Source: Fasciola hepatica (Eukaryota; Platyhelminthes; Trematoda; Plagiorchiida; Fasciolidae). Taken from it: a DNA stretch of 64,000 nt. The stretch lies in the NCBI GenBank assembly GCA_948099385.1, contig CANUEZ040000165.1, positions 2,802,501 through 2,866,500 on the forward strand, in the 5' to 3' direction. Positions 59,862 to 64,000 of the stretch are shown one piece after another. Position numbers and translations under genes: made by a program. A model generated the notes under the pieces. It worked only from the letters and a program-made list of their open reading frames with translations. It had not been told where the DNA came from and did not search any database. Positions within the stretch are counted from its first letter, which is position 1. The number at the start of each line of letters is the position of its first letter.

Positions 59862-60555
59862 GTAAGTAACGCGAAGAACGAACTATTCCTAGTTATTTTT
59901 GAAACTCAAAGCAGTTGACCTCTTAAGAAAGCACTGTATTTGGGATATGACCATTACAATGGTATTTCTCGGTTCCGTTGACTAGTAGGCGAATCACCTC
60001 ACCAGCATGAAGCGTGTAAGTAAATTCGGTCTATAGACCTCTCAGATTTTTATGTGACTGGGTTAGTAGTTCATATGAAGTATTGAATTAAATAATGACA
60101 GTGTTCTAAACATTGGTTTTGAAAACTGATTTGGGAGAGAAAAGCCTTTCTAACAGTCACTTCCTACCACACATCAGTAAGAAATAAATCAAGTCGAATT
60201 GAGCACATTTATATTGTTTCATCTATCGCGGGAAGCCCATCGATTTGCTTACGATAAATTCAACCGGTGGTCTTAAAAAGTAGTCCGCTATTCATGGAGG
60301 TATCTTTTTTATACTGCAGCTTTGTATGCTAATATCATATGCATCTGCGCCGATCAAAATAAAAGTCCTCGGGATAAAATATGAAAATTTAATTTGCTCT
60401 GTATCTCCACGACCCTCGCATTTTAAACTAACCAGCCCGTATGCGTTTTAGATGTGCGAATTTTGCTAAAGCTACGGCGTATAGTATGCAGTTTAATTAT
60501 GGAATTGCTTGTCTCAGCTGAATAGATTGATTTGCCTATTTACACTTTGCGTCAG
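59862..60555 (+). other. PKG intron H-I, about 0.7 kb
   Basis: GTAAGT donor to TGCGTCAG acceptor. No repeat or coding signal seen. Confidence 0.9.
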
Positions 60556-60645
60556 ATTGTGGAAGACATTCAAAGATGACAAATACGTCTACATGTTGTT
60601 GGAAGCTTGTCTGGGTGGCGAATTATGGACGGTGCTGAGAGACCA
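60556..60645 (+). CDS. PKG: PKG exon I: kinase hinge region
   Basis: The acceptor TTGCGTCAG ends at 60555 and the donor is GTGAGT at 60646, phase 2 in and out. It encodes (K)[13 protein letters not shown], then the hinge [16 protein letters not shown]. [11 protein letters not shown] is a highly conserved PKG block and all hinge positions are intact. The preceding intron is only about 0.7 kb, in line with the compact 3' part of the visible gene. Confidence 0.96.
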
Positions 60646-61471
60646 GTGAGTGAATTACCTTTTCTGCTTTTTTGTAAGTGGAGGTCTTGTTACTTATAAG
60701 TAGTGTAATACTAAATGAAAGCAATCCCACCCACTCATTTCGTGCATTACTTCGGTCAGTGTTCAGTTCGGATGCGCTGTACCAAGTTTACCTATAACAG
60801 AAAAATGCTTTGTAGTACTTAGCGTAAAATAGGTTAATTGAAATTTTATTTCGCTGACCGATTTCTAATGCGTGAGGGTCACGGTGGGCTCATACCGTGG
60901 GAACGATCACTGTTAGGTTGTATTAACGGGACGAAGTTCACTTTTTAACTTCATCTGCGTATACCGTTGGAGATAATAGGATGAACACAGAACCCGGAAG
61001 AGGGAAATTGTTCGATTTTTTGTCACAGAGTTTGCTTTTCTACGGTAAACAAATCAGTCAGTGACCCCATAGTTTTCTTTCTTTCGCACTTTTACATAAT
61101 CCTTGAAAAGCTTTATACTGTTGGATGTTAGACACTGATATTCGATTTTCGAGGTCGATTAGAAAATAAAACACCAGGTAATGCTGACTGAATATTTTGA
61201 GTAAAACAAGCAACTATTTTTAAAGAGTCGGAAATATATTCCAGTAAACACAGTGAAGTTTAGCGTCACATCAGAAACAAAAATTTAGGATAAGGAATAG
61301 ATATATGTGACACAAGCACAGCAATTTTTCACCAGTACACACATAAAATATACTAGAATCAGTCCGTTTTGACAACTGCGACCCATTTGCAGTCATGATA
61401 AACTTAATTTTTTCTATAAACTAGTGCTTTTCTAATCGTCCCCCCCCTCCCCTCAAATATTTGCACAATAG
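60646..61471 (+). other. PKG intron I-J, about 0.8 kb
   Basis: GTGAGT donor to CACAATAG acceptor. A C-run lies at about 61440-61453, just upstream of the acceptor. Nothing else seen. Confidence 0.9.
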
Positions 61472-61613
61472 ATATTTTTTCAGTGAAAGCACAACACAGT
61501 TCTATGTGGCTTGCGTGGTTGAAGCCCTGGACTATTTGCACAAACGTGGAATCATTTTTCGTGATTTGAAACCGGAGAATCTTCTTTTGGATGCCGCAGG
61601 CTACTGCAAACTG
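61472..61613 (+). CDS. PKG: PKG exon J: kinase C-lobe start with catalytic loop
   Basis: The acceptor CACAATAG ends at 61471 and the donor is GTGAGT at 61614, phase 2 in and phase 0 out. It reads (Q)[39 protein letters not shown] and DAAGYCKL. The catalytic loop Asp, Lys and Asn (RDLKPEN) are intact. The residue before RD is Phe where animal PKG normally has Tyr. A competing AG at 61482-61483 also keeps the frame but would shorten the loop; the one chosen matches family length exactly. The next exon (VDFGFAK block) is not in the remaining 2.4 kb. Confidence 0.94.
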
Positions 61614-62120
61614 GTGAGTAATACGCACAAGTGGACTCTGTCTAGAAAAAGGAAAGGACTGAAAGAACCTAATTTATTGACTTGATTGGACTTGACTTGA
61701 CTATGCTTTCGATATAGCAAGATACAAGAGAGAGAGTGCTGCCTGCATTCGCATGTTCTGTTTGTTCACTTTTCCGTTAAGATTTGACTTCGCCGTGCGC
61801 ATGTGTCCGCATAAACAAACTCGAGTTCTGACCGACCTAATCATTTCTGATTCATGTTACAATACGTTGATCAACGACAGTTTTGAAAACCAGATCTCTT
61901 ACGGGTAATGCGTAGAAAGGCGTAACTTTGCACCTTTCATCATTACAGCAGCACGCGTCTTTCAGGAGCGTTTTGGACGTCGATTGCGATCATATTTAGA
62001 AAAATGAATGGGTCAGAAAGCAAGGTTTTGTCACTGGCAGGGACGTTATTCGGTTATTCTTAGTTTCTTTGCTTGGTAGCATTTCCCAGTTTGTACGCTT
62101 CACAATTGGAATAAGAACTG

Positions 62121-62124
<4 letters not shown>

Positions 62125-62161
<37 letters not shown>
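62125..62161. repeat. (TA)n microsatellite
   Basis: About 18 TA units, followed by ATGGTAAA, the same short string that follows the TA tract at 16241. Confidence 0.95.
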
Positions 62162-62163
<2 letters not shown>

Positions 62164-62994
62164 TAAACATGGTCGTGGTGATCTCAAATATCGGCAGCCA
62201 AAGACCCTTCCTTTACGAATTTGACTGCCGATCATCGAAAAACAAAGCAGGAGGCGAAAGGTATTTCAGCCGCTCCGCTATCTTCATGGAGTCGTTTATG
62301 AAGGTAGAAAATAAAAGTAGCTGAAGCTGTGCTCGTTGACCTATTGAACCGAATGCCGACGTTTGAGACATTGTGCGGTTTCCTTGAGCCCCGAAGTAAA
62401 GTGCGCGGCTTCCAGAATTGTGGGCGAAATAAATTGCAATTTTTTTATTTGAAGCTCATCAGAGTCATTTGCAACAGTCTTTTGAAGAAAGTCCTAATAT
62501 ATCTCCATAGTTTCTGTTTTTTTGACATTAAGCGAGAAAAGATGTGGTAAAGTTTGTCAAGAAAGCTGAATATCAATATCCACACCAATAAATTCCACTA
62601 GGACCAAAATGTGGAGATAAAGGCTTAAATAGAGGACGGCACAACAACTTTTTCGAATATTCTACCTTCGAAAATGCTCTGCAAACGTCGGGACAGTTGA
62701 CAGGGTTCTTAATAGCTGAGTTCTTTTAAAATGAGTTGATCCTGTGGGCATTTTTAGTTCAAATCAATGGGTCGTTCAACCTTCACACTGTCAGACAGAC
62801 TAACACTCTGCCCTCTTTAAAACTCTTGAAATCTTTGAAATAGACTTATGCTTATCTGCGAAAAGTACATCAAATGTTCCACTTCTGTGACCACTCTTCG
62901 CATCCCAGATAAAAGCTTAGCCTCTCGTTTTACTCTTCAAGTGTTGGGTGACCCGGTATCTAGTGAAAGTGATCAGACTGGTGTCTGAATCTTT

Positions 62995-63220
62995 TTGAGC
63001 ATGAGAATTGGGCATGCAATACTAGACTGGATTCCAGTCCGCTGTCGTTTGTGCGCAGTTCGGTTGGATGGTCCTATTCGTGTCAACAGCTACAGACTGA
63101 AGCATCGATGCTTGTTCTTCGTGTCCATGCTTGAGTCCATTGACTGCAATTCCCCTGAGAAGGAAGAGGAAGGCTTTTGTTGCTTGAGTATGGTTGTCTT
63201 CGTAGTATTTTTTTAACTCG
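62995..63220 (+). mobile_element. RTE-type LINE endonuclease fragment
   Basis: The + strand reads LCAVRLDGPIRVNSYRLKHR, CLFFVSMLESIDCNSPEKEE and EGFCCLS, close to the RTE endonuclease pattern RCLFVVSAYAPTDCNSPE-KDEFY. Flanking sequence loses the frame. A small dead piece; the rest of the element is not recognised up to 64000. Confidence 0.6.
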
Positions 63221-64000
63221 GTAGAAGCACCATACAGTAATGTGGAGGTTAGGTGCAGTGTTGGGAAACAGCAGTAGTTTACTGAAACAAGTACCTAGTT
63301 TCAACAACTTAAGGTGTCTATGACGTGTTACGCATGCCTATCGGTAAAATTTCTCGGCGTACGCTGTTTTTCGAGGGAGGCAGTGGTTTGAAGGTGGGTC
63401 GAGATGGTGTGGCAGACGAGCTTAAACGCGGCGGAGTCCGCTGATCATTTCTGTGAACGCTGCGCTTTCCCCACGAGTCTGGACGTGAACAGCACAAAAT
63501 ATTGTGCCTTGGCTTGGATGCTGCCTTTTGGGGAAGGAATGGAGATCATGGCCGATCCTGTCTTCCCTCTGGATTCAACATACCGAAGCAGAATCTGACA
63601 GCTTGCAAAGGTTACTCCATTTGCGTGCTTTATTTCTACGTGTTCTCTTTTCAAACCTCCAGTAAGTCAAGTATAGTCCAGCTGGACAAGTAATCAGCAC
63701 ATGCGATTGAGGATACGAACCGGTAAACCCTGGGCAAACCTTCAACAAAGATGAAGCTTAAACCGAGTGTTATATTTATTTGCGGGCTCCTGTACAGACT
63801 GTCTTTCTCTGATTCGCGTGTTGTTTATGCTAGCTGTTTCTAATTGGCGAAGGCGTGTCGAACTGCAGTACTTGGATCACCCAAATTGTACAACGTCCTT
63901 GTGAATGGCCCGGTTCGCCAGATGGACCTTGGATTGCCCTCGCTTATGACGTGCTGTACTGAAACCTTCCAGAAGGTACCGAACCAAAGCAGAGGATCCC

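Larger units (their letters stand above)
14412..61613 (+). other. PKG: PKG gene span, ten internal exons, incomplete at both ends
   Basis: Gene-level entry for a cGMP-dependent protein kinase, a cytosolic or membrane-linked Ser/Thr kinase activated by cGMP. Ten exons (A-J) join in frame with compatible splice phases at every junction into about 420 codons. The order is cyclic-nucleotide domain A, domain B, linker and kinase N-lobe to catalytic loop, which is the PKG order. Spacing between motifs matches animal PKG residue for residue across several junctions. The cyclic-nucleotide part (FLKSVPTF, RQGARGD) and the short linker look like type I; the stretch [13 protein letters not shown] is shared with type II, so the subtype is left open. 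Missing are the first roughly 80-100 residues (coiled coil, autoinhibitory segment) and the part from DFG to the C-terminus. No promoter or poly(A) site was identified. Confidence 0.95.
61614..64000 (+). other. PKG intron after exon J, runs off the window
   Basis: Starts with GTGAGT. Contains a (TA)n tract (about 62125-62161) and the RTE endonuclease fragment at 62995-63220. No exon carrying the DFG block is present. Confidence 0.75.

Noticed and set aside
61482..61613. Alternative acceptor for exon J at 61483
   Set aside because: Keeps the frame but shortens the segment before STTQFY by four residues relative to the family; 61471 gives the exact family length.
61775..61800. DFG exon of PKG (TTTGACTTCGCC string)
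   Set aside because: Translates to FDFAVR without the Val-Asp-Phe-Gly-Phe-Ala-Lys block and has no suitable acceptor in phase 0.

Overview
This is eukaryotic DNA, most likely from a parasitic flatworm (digenean fluke). The call rests on one gene with very long introns, many Penelope-like retroelement fragments with GIY-YIG endonuclease ends, and CR1- and RTE-type LINE pieces, with moderately AT-rich sequence by eye. Genus and species cannot be set from the sequence alone. Nothing bacterial or viral (operons, CRISPR, integrases) is seen.

One real host gene is visible, on the + strand: a cGMP-dependent protein kinase (PKG). Ten exons run from 14412 to 61613. They join with matching splice phases into about 420 uninterrupted codons, running from just before cyclic-nucleotide-binding domain A, through domain B and the linker, into the kinase domain as far as the catalytic loop. 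The N-terminal dimerisation/autoinhibitory part and everything from the DFG motif on are not found here, so the gene is incomplete at both ends. The first visible intron is about 20.2 kb; later introns shrink to about 0.7 kb near the kinase exons.

The rest is intronic or flanking DNA filled with degenerate mobile elements. Penelope-like (PLE) fragments lie at 1990-2490, 2680-3664, 5791-6870, 10646-11230, 23903-26160, 36026-37902 (a large palindrome made of two copies) and 44600-45060. An RTE-type LINE lies at 31090-32360, a non-LTR reverse transcriptase piece at 35265-35900, a CR1-type LINE at 46740-49450 and an RTE endonuclease piece at 62995-63220. A pogo/Tigger-like DDE transposase remnant lies at 28760-29320. 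There are also tRNA-derived SINE-like units and (TA)n and (CA)n microsatellites. Most autonomous elements within the gene lie antisense to PKG.

The most notable structure is at 36026-37902, inside the PKG intron between exons B and C. It holds two PLE 3' ends in head-to-head orientation. The outer 864 bp of each arm are almost identical, while 58 bp nearest the centre differ at 13 positions, with a sharp edge at 37038/36890. This suggests gene conversion between inverted copies rather than a simple sequencing fold-back. Two other PLE copies (2680-3664 and 5791-6870) are each flanked by an inverted copy of their own 3' end, so inverted 3'-end duplication recurs in this window.
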